Shown here in pieces: positions 10,577 to 20,080 of a stretch of 64,000 nt of DNA. Source of the DNA: Lithodes maja (lineage: Eukaryota; Arthropoda; Malacostraca; Decapoda; Lithodidae); contig JBAKBP010006554.1 in the NCBI GenBank assembly GCA_037953745.1, positions 45,119 through 109,118 of the forward strand, written 5' to 3'. The notes beneath the pieces were generated by a model that worked only from the letters and a program-made list of their open reading frames with translations, ran no database searches and was not told the origin of the DNA. Position 1 is the stretch's first letter. Every line of letters starts with the position of its first letter. The position numbers were made by a program, and so were the translations under genes.

Positions 10577-11432
10577 TTAACCCCTTTTCTACCGGCAACG
10601 TCTGTTTAACTTTGTGTTGACAATTATTAGGCTATTGTATTCAGTTTATTTAGGGCCTCCAACAGTTAACCTGACAAGCGCGAAATAGACCTAGGGGCTA
10701 GGGTAGTTGTTTGTGCATTTCTAGCCTTGGATTCTGACAGAATTCGTTATATTTACAATATAGAGCATTATTTGTTTTCGGTATGCTTTTATTTTACATA
10801 TATGATGTATATATGAACCTTCAAGAGTGCTAAAATAAGTGGGAAAAGCATTTGGGTGGTGAAAAACGAAGATATTGGCCACCCGGTCATAATCTCAGGC
10901 GAGAGAGAGCCACAGGCAACCCTCCCCTCTCGCTGTCTGTGAGGTAACTGAGACGAGCGGGGCGGTGTGGGCCGGTGTCTGGGTGTTACATAACGATCTT
11001 TTCTGCAACCCACTTGTGCTACATTATCGCGGGAGAGAAAAATAACCGATAAATGATGATAATAAGAGGAAAAATAGGTGATAATTGAGGAGGGGAGGGA
11101 GGGGGGAATAAGGTGGGGAAGGAGGGGAGGGGGGTGGGTGAGATTTACATGGATGAGTACTGGAGGGGAATTATCTCACCTAGAGACAAATTCCTTTGTT
11201 TTGATAGGCCCTTTTTTTTTTGGAAGGTTTTTTTTATGGTCTTGCTTCCGTGAGGCCCATCGCGTTCCCTATAGGAAGCCTTCCGTGAGGCCTATCGCGC
11301 TTGCCGGGTTAACAGGCTTCCAACTATTTCACATGGCCCTTTTACTACCACAGATCGCTCATAAACCTCTTACAATCGTCTAAATATTGCTGGAATATAG
11401 TAAAGAAAACATCGCGGTACATAAGGGGTTAA
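10577..11432. mobile_element. TTAA-flanked MITE (TTAACCCCTT ends)
   Basis: TTAA at 10577-10580 and 11429-11432 bounds an 856-bp element with terminal inverted repeat TTAACCCCTT / AAGGGGTTAA. The first 90 bp and last 90 bp resemble short elements at 40471-40650 and 42662-42838. The middle (10810-11330) is a separate dispersed repeat also present at 56256-56760, so this copy may itself be compound. No transposase is encoded. Confidence 0.7.
10810..11330. repeat. Dispersed ~510-bp repeat (copy 1)
   Basis: Aligns in the same orientation with 56256-56760: shared GAACCTT, AAGCATTTGGGTGGT, GGGAGAGAAA, GATAATTGAG and GAATTATCTCACCTA words in the same order. A shorter inverted match lies at about 33000-33070. 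It includes a purine-rich GGGGAGGGAGGGGGG stretch at about 11090-11140. Function unknown. Confidence 0.75.
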
Positions 11433-12010
11433 TAGCACACCTCTCTCTCTCTCTCAGCCCACGTGGAAATAGTAATATCCTGCCTTGTTTATATACTCCC
11501 GCTTCAGTCCTTCCCTTCACGCCACATAAAACATTTAACATGGACCCTCTTTCCGGGAGAACGTCTGGCTCAGATTGGTTTTAACCCTTACAGTACTGGT
11601 GCAGTCCTGTTAACTGTATTGTCCCTACTATTAGATGATGGCGTTCAGTTTAAAAAAGGCCTCCAGCAATTACCAGGCTTTGAACTATCTGACTTCAACC
11701 TTTATACTACGACATATCGTTCTTAAGCCGCACTAAATCGTCTTGTTATGCCGGGTTGTAATCCAACTCGCTTTGTTATGTATTCGTTATTGATCCGGGT
11801 TTCGGATATGTACAATTAGATAATGCTCGACAGGAACATATCTTGCTTCATGAATATTACTTTTAGATTACTCAATCGCTCTCACAAAAACACAATATAC
11901 ACACAGAATAAATTACACTCATATTTATTAGAACATAGGTAGGCTACAGGAAATAGGGTATTAAAACCTCTACTATAATCAGTAGGATTCCAATAATAAT
12001 ACAATGTGAC
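11433..12010. other. Left flank of the Polinton
   Basis: AT-rich sequence with no protein-like ORF. TTAACCCTTACAG near 11583 resembles the TTAA-type MITE ends elsewhere in the window, but no matching end is clear. The last six bases (TGTGAC, 12005-12010) are the Polinton target-site duplication. Confidence 0.6.
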
Positions 12011-12028
12011 AGTAGGAGTAAAAATGCC

Positions 12029-12240
12029 ATTTCCGTTTTTACATCCGTAGACTTTATTGGAAAAAAACCCACTGCCATTTTCGTTTTTACATCCGTAGAC
12101 TTTATTGAAAAAGCCACTGCCATTTCCGTTTTTACATCCGTAGACTTATTGAAAAAAGCCCCTGCCAGAAAAAAAAACCCTGCCATTTTCGTTTTTACAT
12201 CCATAGACTTTATTGAAAAAGCCCCTGCCAGAAAAAAATG
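12029..12240. repeat. Terminal sub-repeats of left TIR
   Basis: Four to five copies, each ~40-60 bp, of a unit containing GTTTTTACATCCGTAGACTT followed by TATTGAAAAA. Mirrored at 27905-28110. The regular array at the very tips suggests binding sites for the integrase or the terminal protein; this role is inferred. Confidence 0.85.
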
Positions 12241-12474
12241 GGTCCAAAATGGCGACGGTTGTCCGGTAGTGACCAGTTAGGGGTAACCTGAGAAGTGTCC
12301 AAAAATGGCGACGGTTGTCCAGTAGTGGTGGAAAAGGTGACCTACCTGAGTGGGAGTGGCATCTGATAAATCAGTCCTCGTGGGAATTATAAAAGGCAAA
12401 TACTGTCACAACTTTCATACATCCTTACTATTTTAAATATGACCGTCTCTCTCTATCTTTCTATCTCTCTCATT

Positions 12475-12475
<1 letters not shown>

Positions 12476-12510
<35 letters not shown>
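12476..12510. repeat. (AC)n microsatellite in left TIR
   Basis: About 17 AC units. The partner tract in the right TIR (27604-27655) has about 26 units, showing the two ends have diverged by slippage. Confidence 0.95.
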
Positions 12511-12512
<2 letters not shown>

Positions 12513-12559
12513 TGCCCCGCCTACTCCTCTGGACCTCATTCGTGATCAAGTGTCAAGAT

Positions 12560-12692
12560 AAACCTAGCCTAGTCTAACCTAGCCTAACTCTTTCTCTCTC
12601 TTCCTAACCTAGCCTAACCTAACCTAGCCTAGCCTAGCCTAATCTAACCTAACCTAACCTAGCCTAGCCTAACCTAGCCTAACCCTTTCTCT
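12560..12692. repeat. Telomere-like CCTAA/CCTAG tract in left TIR
   Basis: Pentamers CCTAA, CCTAG and TCTAA run for over 100 bp, with a short CTCTCT interruption. The canonical arthropod telomere repeat is TTAGG. The mirrored tract is at 27419-27556. It may be coincidental low-complexity sequence. Confidence 0.7.
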
Positions 12693-13191
12693 CTCTTTCA
12701 TCATATTTTTCCACGCTATTCTTAGAGTTCAGATTTCAAGATACCAAGCCACCTGATTTCACCCATCTCCGTACCAAAAATACTTTTGGGTCACCTGCTC
12801 CCATAAATCAGTCTACTATCTATATCTCTATCTCTATCTATATAGGTCTGACAGCGACCCTTTCTTTCATCATATTTTTTCCACGCTATTCTTAGAGTTC
12901 AGATTTCAAGATACCAACCTTTATATCTCCTGACACCGCCCCCCTCCGTACCAAAATACTTTCGACCTGCCTGCACCCATAAACCAACATTTACCTCAAC
13001 TTATCTTATTTCCATATTTATAGTTGGGTCACTATTCTTAATGAGCTTAACCTTTTTTATGTATCTCCTCATCGATTCTCCCTCCACCACCCAAGTTCTA
13101 AAAAATAATGTCTTAAAGATCAATAGGCATCCTCTCGCCTTCCCATACATAAAGACAGCCTGACCTACCTCATGCACACAGAACAGAACAA

Positions 13192-13366
13192 ATGAGCGAC
13201 CTAGTTAGATGTTCCCAGTGTGGGGTACCCTCCACACAGGAGCATCTATGTATCAGATGTTCCTGGTGCGAGGGATATCAACCCCTAGACAACATGGAGA
13301 GACACCGTCAAAAATGCATCCCAAACGGCATTGGCATTGGTTACAAAGGAATATCTCTATCTAAGG
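13192..13366 (+). CDS. pPolB exon 1: N-terminal zinc-finger module
   Basis: ATG at 13192 opens a frame encoding CSQC, CIRCSWC and a later HRQKC, a plausible zinc-binding module of about 40 residues. A good 5' splice site follows (AAGG|GTAAGT, GT at 13367-13368), leaving one base of the next codon. Without splicing the frame runs into intron sequence and stops at 13455. The first exon probably encodes a DNA- or protein-binding extension; its role is not known. Confidence 0.6.
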
Positions 13367-13613
13367 GTAAGTGTTATACTCTACTTGTTCTATACCGTAC
13401 CGGTATATATAAAACATTTACATGTGAACCCCATGATATGATTTGTTTAAATTAATGTGAACCCGGTATATATCCAAATATTATAGTTATTATATTATTC
13501 GTATAGTACCCTTAGTCCCCTTGTTCTTATTATTTATTATTATTATGGGTGCTATTATTATACAATGCAGTAGTGTTTATTCACCTAAAAACCCTATTTC
13601 ACTCCAATTACAG

Positions 13614-13789
13614 ATCAGGCTCAGGTGATATCACAACCAAACAGCCACAACACCCCCCCCCCCCCCCCCCCCCGTCTTCATCGAGTGAAAGCTCGGTCTC
13701 ACCGTCACCGGTGATTGGCTGGCGTGCTCGCAACCCACCGGTACCACCAGGAAGTCGAAAGAGAAAGAGAATACCCCTACCCACACCTA
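13614..13789 (+). CDS. pPolB mini-exon 2 (Pro-rich, KRKR motif)
   Basis: Preceded by a pyrimidine-rich AG (13612-13613) and followed by CCTA|GTGAGT. It encodes a poly-Pro stretch from a C19 homopolymer, a Ser-rich segment, and GSRKRKRIPLPTP, a nuclear-localisation-like basic patch. The frame before and after the C run differs by one base, so the homopolymer length decides whether it is open. Confidence 0.55.
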
Positions 13790-14094
13790 GTGAGTATTCT
13801 TAAATAATCAATAGTAAGAAAATATATCAGTATACACATGTGTACGCATGTGAAATGTGTGTATGTATGTGTGTATGTACTGTATGTATGTGTGTATGCA
13901 TGCGTGTGTACATGTGTGTATATGTGCGCACGGTATAATGAAATGTTAAACTATTCCAACCATTCGGTTATCTTGCAAGTGGACTACATACATAATAATA
14001 ATATATACCTGTATATACATACATACAATTACCCGAAATTAATGATCTGAACTGTAATTGTGATGTAAAACCTTATATTTTCTTTCTCCCACAG

Positions 14095-14220
14095 ATATCC
14101 CCAACCCACCAAAATCAGGCTCCAGTTGTAATGCTCCAGGGGGCAGTGCACCCCAACCCGGACCTAGTGGTACTACACTAGGAAGTCAAAAGAGAAAGAG
14201 AATAACCACACCTACACCTA
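14095..14220 (+). CDS. pPolB mini-exon 3 (duplicate of exon 2)
   Basis: Bounded by CCCACAG and CCTA|GTGAGT. At 126 nt it is phase-symmetric (1-1), so it can be gained or lost without frame change. It encodes QPGPSG and GSQKRKRITTPTP, homologous to mini-exon 2 and to the start of exon 4. Confidence 0.6.
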
Positions 14221-14550
14221 GTGAGTATTCTTGAATATATATCAATAGGAGGAAATATATCTATATACACACGTGTATGTATATGCGCATAGTATAGTGA
14301 AATTATCAACTATGCTGTCTTCTTACAAGCGGACAATAAATATAATTACATTAAATGAACGCTTCACAAAAATAAATGTTTTTAGTGAGTATTCTTGAAT
14401 ATACTGTATATCAATAGGAGGAAAATATATCTATATACACACGTGTATGTATATGTGCATAGTATAGTGCAATTATCAACTATGCTGTCCTCTTACAAGC
14501 GGACAATAAATATATATACCTTAAATGAACACTTCACAAAAATAAATGTG
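14220..14550. repeat. Tandemly duplicated intron segment
   Basis: The ~165-bp block beginning TAGTGAGTATTCTTGAATAT at 14219 recurs at 14384 with over 90% similarity (shared ACACGTGTATGTATATG and CTTACAAGCGGACAATAAA). The second copy keeps the splice-donor sequence but has no exon in front of it, a relic of exon-unit duplication. Confidence 0.85.
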
Positions 14551-14598
14551 ATTAACTGTAATTGTGATGTAAAGCCTTATATGTTCTTTCTCTTGCAG

Positions 14599-15349
14599 AT
14601 ACCTCCAATTCACCACAACCAGGATCCAGCTGTAATGCACCAGGACCCAGGCACCCCAGCCCGGACCTAGTGGTACTACACAGAATCAACAACAACACCA
14701 GCACAGAGGGAAAGAAGGAAGGGGGATCGGCAACGCTTCATCTAAACCAGACGGGGGTAATTCACCACAACCGGGTCCCAGTGGTGTTAAGCCCCCCCGC
14801 CGTCATCTCCCCTGTTCTTCCTCAGACTCTGGCTCTGACTCGGAAGGAGAAACCTCCCCACATGTCCGGGAAATAGTAGACTACTTTGACAATGCCATGA
14901 TTCAAATTGATCTTTCCGTGCCCCCGTGTGATGCAGATGATATACATCTTTTTTTTGCAAACAACAGGGGACACATGGCTTCGATCATAGAGTCAGTATT
15001 CAATCGTTACCCTAAAGCTAAACCCCCTGCTCTAAAATCATACGTGGACATGACCCTTCGCTTAATTGCACAAAATCCTGATAGCGATGATCCTACCTAC
15101 AAAGACAAATTTATACGTAGTGAAATACAGATCATTAGTTTTGACGAAATTGAAAATTATATCGACTACTTGATTGAATATTTTACCACACGTTTCGAAC
15201 ATGAAATGTTAGAGGAAGAGGGTAGTGGCTTTGTGCTAGATGAAATAGTGAATGTTAGGTTTTTCTTCGGCTTAGTACAGCTGAATTCCAGACTCGGGGA
15301 AGTATGTACCCTACCCCAAGGGTATTCCAGGAAAAAGCCAGATCATTAA
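14599..15349 (+). CDS. pPolB exon 4, N-terminal portion
   Basis: Follows TCTTGCAG. The beginning repeats the mini-exon theme (NSPQPGSS, GNSPQPGPSG), then an acidic Ser-rich stretch (SSSDSGSDSEGE) leads into a helical domain, IVDYFDNAMIQIDL onward. A one-base difference from the sibling exon near 14640 shifts the frame. The stretch from about 14650 to 15349 is open. The next frame starts with PSGPTDCVLQVISAYQYL, a family-typical segment ahead of the exonuclease domain. Confidence 0.6.
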
Positions 15350-18300
15350 TCCGTCGGGCCCCACAGATTGCGTTCTCCAGGTCATTTCAGCGTACCAGTA
15401 CCTAAAAACTAACGTGGACAACCCCATCAGAGGACAATGGGAAAATATTTGCCGTCAATATGTGAATATGGGTAACATTGAAGGCACCGTAGCCTGGGAG
15501 CAGCTTCGACAACTTGAGACCCTCAATAATATCTGCATTCGTATTTACAGTCTCGAAAAAGTGGCAGCTAAGAGAGGTGAAATTGTCCTAGTGCAAAAGG
15601 GAGCCAAAGACAAGGAAGTTGTTCACTGTTTGCTGTTGGGGAATAGACATTTAGCATTCATTAAAGACTTTAACAAGTACATGAACCTGTTCACACATTC
15701 ACGGCTACCTAAGAAGTTTTGCAATATATGTCTGCACCCGTGCAACAATGAAAGAGAGTTGGGAGAACACAGAGAAACATGTCCAGTAAGTCTCACCAAG
15801 CTAATATTCCCCCCACCCGGGGCTACATTAAAATTCATGAATCCGGGTAAGGCATATGAACCGTCTTACATCGCCTTTTATGACTTTGAAAGCATGCTAG
15901 TAAAGCCCCCTATAGATGCAGCCAAGTGCGTTCAACGACAACATTTCGCCATAGCCTATGCTTATATAATTGTAAATAGGGCAGGGGAGACAGTTGAATG
16001 TGGATCGTACTGTGGAAATAATGCTGTGAACCACTTCATCGAGACGATGAAACAATCATGGAGAAAGTGGAAATTTTGTAATGGGTATCACAAGATAAAA
16101 ATGAGTGAGCAAGATCTATTACACCATAAGAATCAAAGTCACTGCGAACTTTGTCAACAAGCATTTCCAAAGGGTAAAGGAAATGGAAGTAAACACCATG
16201 ATCACGAGAAACCGGGCATGAACTACATAGGTGCATATTGCCGTAAGTGTAATCTTTTAATGAAAAACCAAAAGCTCCAACTCACCCTCATCGCTCATAA
16301 TGCAAACTATGACCTGTCACTCATATTACATGAACTAACAACCCCCGTGAAAAAAATAAAAATAATTCCCAAGCATTCTGCTCAAAAATACCATGAAGTT
16401 ATTATTGACGATCTCAGATTTATTGATAGTTATGCGTTCATGTCGGGTTCGCTCGCTGATTTAGCCCAGCAATTTATAAACAGTGAGAATGAGCCTAGAT
16501 ACGTGCTTAGCATGCTGAAGGATGTGCCCCCCCGTGCTTTACCCTTACTAATCAAGGGTAAACAAGTGATGTGCTATGATTACCTGGACTCGCAGCAGCG
16601 TCTTTCTGAAACTCAACTCCCCCCTCGTGAAGCATTTTTTAACCGTCTCCACCAGACTGAACTTCCACCGAGTGACTATGAGCATGCTCAGACTGTTTGG
16701 AAAGAGTCTGGATGCAAAACCCTCAAGGATTATCTAGTCCTCTATGTCAGAGTAGACGTGGGAATCTTGTGTGACGTCTTCCTCGAGAGGCGTGGCATCC
16801 TAAAAAAACCAGTGGCGATTAGACCCTGTGAACTACGTCTCCCTCCCCGGGTTCGCCTATGACTCTTTTTTGTTGACAACACAGAAGGAATTGGAAGTAC
16901 TCAGCAACCCTGAAATTTACCAACGCATTCAGAATAATGTACGTGGGGGGTTCACAAGTGTTGTGCGTCGTTACGTGCGAGCCAACAACATTTACACAAA
17001 CCCCGAGTTCAATCCCAACAGTGATAAGAGTACATTCCTCGCGTACGTAGATTTTAATAGTCTGTACCCGACCGTAATGGAAGAGAAACTGCCTTGTGGG
17101 GAAATGCGAGAACTCAATGAAACTGAACTTGAGACATTCCTAAATGTCGACTTAAGCCGGCATGTAACCGACGGTGATGACGGGTACCTCATTCTGTGCG
17201 ACACTGAGGCCATCTCACGAGAAGTCATCGAGAAGACAGACGATCTCCCATTGATCATCCGGCAGCAAAATATAACAAACCGAGATGTATCACAAACCAC
17301 CCGGGACTTGTACGCGGAAGAAAACCGTGCAGCACCTAGCAAGAACGTGAAACTAATAGGGACACACGCGGCTCAAGAAAATATGCTCTTCGCATTACCG
17401 CTTTTGAAACTACTGATCCAACTCGGGTTGTTGTCAAAAGGGTTCGTACAGTGTATACGTTCAAACAGGAACCTTTTCTCGCTGATTTTATCAGAGGAAA
17501 TATAGAAGCCAGAAAAAACGCTACGTGTCCTATCAAGAAGAACGCGATAAAGTGTATTTCCAATAGCATTTTTCGACGCTGTCTAATGAACGTGGCAAAG
17601 TATGATGAAGATGTTGAAATTGTAGGTGACCGCGATCGTTTCATGAAATTGGTGCGGAGCCCATATTTTAAACGCGTTATGCCTCTTAACCCGGAGCGGG
17701 TAGTGGTGGTTCGGAATAAAAAATCCACCATGGTGAATCATCCAAACTACATTGGGTACTATATCCTCGAGCTGTCCAAAGTACGTCTCTATGATTTTTT
17801 TTACAATGAAATGAAGGCTAACTACGGTGACAGAGTGAAACTAGTGTACTGCGATACAGATTCTTTAATAATGGTCATTGAAACACCCGACCTATTTGCC
17901 GAGTATGCCAAAGAACCACTAAAAAGCTACATGGATACAAGTAAATTTTCCCCCTCTCACCCTCTTTACAGCACAGTCAACAAGGGTAAACTCGGCCTCC
18001 TCAAGTCAGAAGTTGGGGAACGGGTCATTTCCGAGTTTGTAGGTGTGCGACCCAAGTGCTACTCTATCCTTTTGACAGACGGCGACCGGTTGAGTTCGGC
18101 TAAGGGTGTCCCCAAGTCCATTAAGAGAAAGATAACGCACCAACGGTACAAGGACGCCCTATTCGAGAAGAGACCATTCACTTTTGACTATCATGGATTC
18201 ACAGTGCGGGGTTCTAGAATGAGCACTGTGAAATATCCCAAAAGGGGTATATCTATCGTAGAGGACAAAAGATACTACATAAATGCCTTGGAGTCACGGT

Positions 18301-18737
18301 CTTACGGTCACCCCGATAACCTAAATCAAGCCGCGGGGCCAGTTCAAGATATATTGCGGGGGGGGAATCAGAGTCAAGACATATTGCGAGAGGAGAATCA
18401 GAGTCAAGATAACGGTAATGAAAGAGAAAGGGAGGCTGTAGGTGTGAGACTGGCCGAGGTAATGGGTAGGCAAGTTGATGGTGAATTGGAGGAAAAAACA
18501 TATGAACTGTGGGCTGAGCGAGATGTTCTAGTTGAGCGCTACTTCCCTCCTCAACGTGTTAATGAATGGAGAGGGGGGGAGTGTGAGGAGGAAGAGGATG
18601 AAAGGATAGTAGCAGCCGTCGCTCGGGAAGAAGAGTATCAAATGTTAGCAACAGAAGCGGCTCAACTGGAATATTTCCAGGATGATAGTGATAATGAGAC
18701 GTTAGCCGCGCTAGCTTTCTTGGCAGGTAGCTCATAG

Positions 18738-19554
18738 GTCATGAGGTCTGAATGCGGTGGTTGACGGGTTAGGGTACCACCAACATGAATGACAAAGGTG
18801 GAATACCCACAGTGATATACAGTATGCTGTTTTGTAAATATATGTATGCATGTAGCCTATGTAAATAATAAATTAAGAAAATAAATCATGATTAATATTA
18901 AGTTAGTGTCACCAAAATTAAAATATATATTAGTATCAAATGGTGATATTGTATATACTGTATAAACAATGCATAATAAATATTGAATTAGTGTCTCCAC
19001 ACATGTTTTTATACACTTCCTTTATGTATAAGTAATATAAGTGCATTGATAATGAAACACAGAGCCCATTTTAATTGTTTATTTAATTTTATGTTAAATA
19101 ACAGAGTTACAAATATATCTTCACTAGAAAGTATGGTACTTAAGAATATTAAAATGCTAACTAGACAATGTACAGAAATACATTAAGGAAATTCTCCCAT
19201 AAAGTTAAGAAGTTTCATTCACGACCCATGGTGCTATTGTAAAGTTGCAATAGGCCGGGTGACGGTATAGTCACGGCATCCTCAGCAGCGAGCGAGTGAC
19301 TATAGTGAACCGGGGGGGGGCGGGCGGGCCGGGCGGGCGGGTGGGCCGGGCGGGCGGGCGGGCGGGTCGGGCGGGCGGGGCGGGGCGGGCGGGCGGGCGG
19401 GCGGGCGGGCGGGGTGGTTCACGATCTAGAGTGGAGAAAATTAGGGTTAGAGAGAACGGTAATACGGTAGAATAATTACCCCTCAATTCATATACCTTAA
19501 GAGCGAGATTTAATGAATATAAGCAGGAGAGAGATACTAGAGTCTTCTGTGTAC
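18738..19554. other. Convergent 3' region between pPolB and protease
   Basis: AT-rich sequence with AATAAA-type hexamers near 18866 and 18974 (plus strand), plausible polyadenylation signals for pPolB, then a G-rich tract (listed separately). No ORF of note. Confidence 0.5.
19311..19416. repeat. (GGGC)n G-rich tract with G-quadruplex potential
   Basis: About 100 bp made almost only of GGGC/GGGCC units on the plus strand, flanked by the inverted heptamer GTGAACC / GGTTCAC (19304-19310 and 19415-19421). It sits exactly where the two convergent transcription units meet. Confidence 0.9.
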
Positions 19555-20070
19555 TTACGGGCATGTGTTGAAGGTCTGTTGACAGGTGGGCATGCTAAAC
19601 TTGTTATATGCAAAACGCAAGACACGCTCATCATTCCCAGAGTAGTCGGTCTTGGAGAACTCGTTGCGTATCTTCCCTAACGTTTCTCCGGGGCCCGCAT
19701 GGGTGATGTGATAAGTAAAATACATGGCATAGGCCCCGCACACGTCGCTACGGGTTCCCTGGAGTCTAAATGCATTTTTAAATATGGGGACCCCGGGTCT
19801 CTCGAGTCGTTTAAAATAATCAGAATATACTCGAGGGTCTAGGCTGTAGCTATCCAGACATACTATTCTATGAGCATCGCGGTAGATACAGAGCCAGTGT
19901 CCCATATTTTTTTTAGACCAACTCGGCAGAGTGTTGATTATACACACAGCGGGTTTCCCCGCGTGTCCTCTGAGTAATGTCTCGACCTCGTCCGCTAATA
20001 GTACCCCCAGAAACACCGCCTCCTTTCCTAGACTCCCCCTTACCCCCCTTTCAATTTCAAAGTTGTTCAT
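19555..20070 (-). CDS. Polinton adenain-like cysteine protease (PRO)
   Basis: A 171-aa protein starting at ATG 20070 (MNNFEIERG). The longer frame from 20097 would start with GTG. The residues of the adenovirus maturation protease family are visible: His58 in GHWLCIY, Asp73 in CLDSYS, Gln104 in RLQGTRSDVCGAY and Cys111. Gln and Cys are 7 apart, as in adenain. It probably cleaves capsid precursor proteins during particle assembly. It begins 10 nt after the major capsid stop, so it likely shares a transcript. The gene is intact. Confidence 0.9.
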   Translation of the reverse strand: MNNFEIERGVRGSLGKEAVFLGVLLADEVETLLRGHAGKPAVCIINTLPSWSKKNMGHWLCIYRDAHRIVCLDSYSLDPRVYSDYFKRLERPGVPIFKNAFRLQGTRSDVCGAYAMYFTYHITHAGPGETLGKIRNEFSKTDYSGNDERVLRFAYNKFSMPTCQQTFNTCP

Positions 20071-20080
20071 CCCTATCCCA

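Larger units (their letters stand above)
12011..12926 (+). repeat. Polinton left terminal inverted repeat
   Basis: About 916 bp, matching 27190-28118 in reverse complement. It contains, from the end inward, 4-5 terminal sub-repeats, two GGCGACGGTTGTCC-containing units, an (AC)n microsatellite, a CCTAA/CCTAG tract and a TATCT-rich stretch. The match ends after CAAGATACCAA. Confidence 0.9.
13192..18737 (+). pseudogene. Protein-primed type B DNA polymerase (pPolB) of the Polinton, multi-exon, frame-broken
   Basis: This gene replicates the element from protein-primed ends. An N-terminal zinc-finger exon and three short spliced exons (listed separately) lead into a long exon from 14599. Motifs appear in the usual order: exonuclease Exo I YDFES (near 15880), Exo II HNANYD (16297), Exo III YVRVD (16743), Pol A DFNSLYP (17050), Pol B KCISNS (17551) and Pol C YCDTDS (17848). 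The usual YG after the Pol B NS is replaced by IF. A cysteine/histidine cluster (HCELCQ, KHHDHE, YCRKCN, 16140-16250) sits between Exo I and II, as often in invertebrate Polinton polymerases. Single-base frame changes occur near 14640, 15345, at an A run at 16802-16808 and at a G run at 17425-17427. These could be decay or consensus errors. An acidic C-terminal tail ends at 18737. Confidence 0.9.

Noticed and set aside
11944..12204. ORF with repeated DVKTKMA peptide
   Set aside because: It is a read-through of the Polinton tip sub-repeats; the same happens at 27885-28130 on the other strand.
13838..14050. Short Cys/Val/Tyr-rich ORF
   Set aside because: Encoded by TGTA-rich simple sequence in a Polinton intron.
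19271..19564. Pro/Ala/Arg-rich ORF on the minus strand
   Set aside because: Translation of the (GGGC)n tract; no start context or conserved content.
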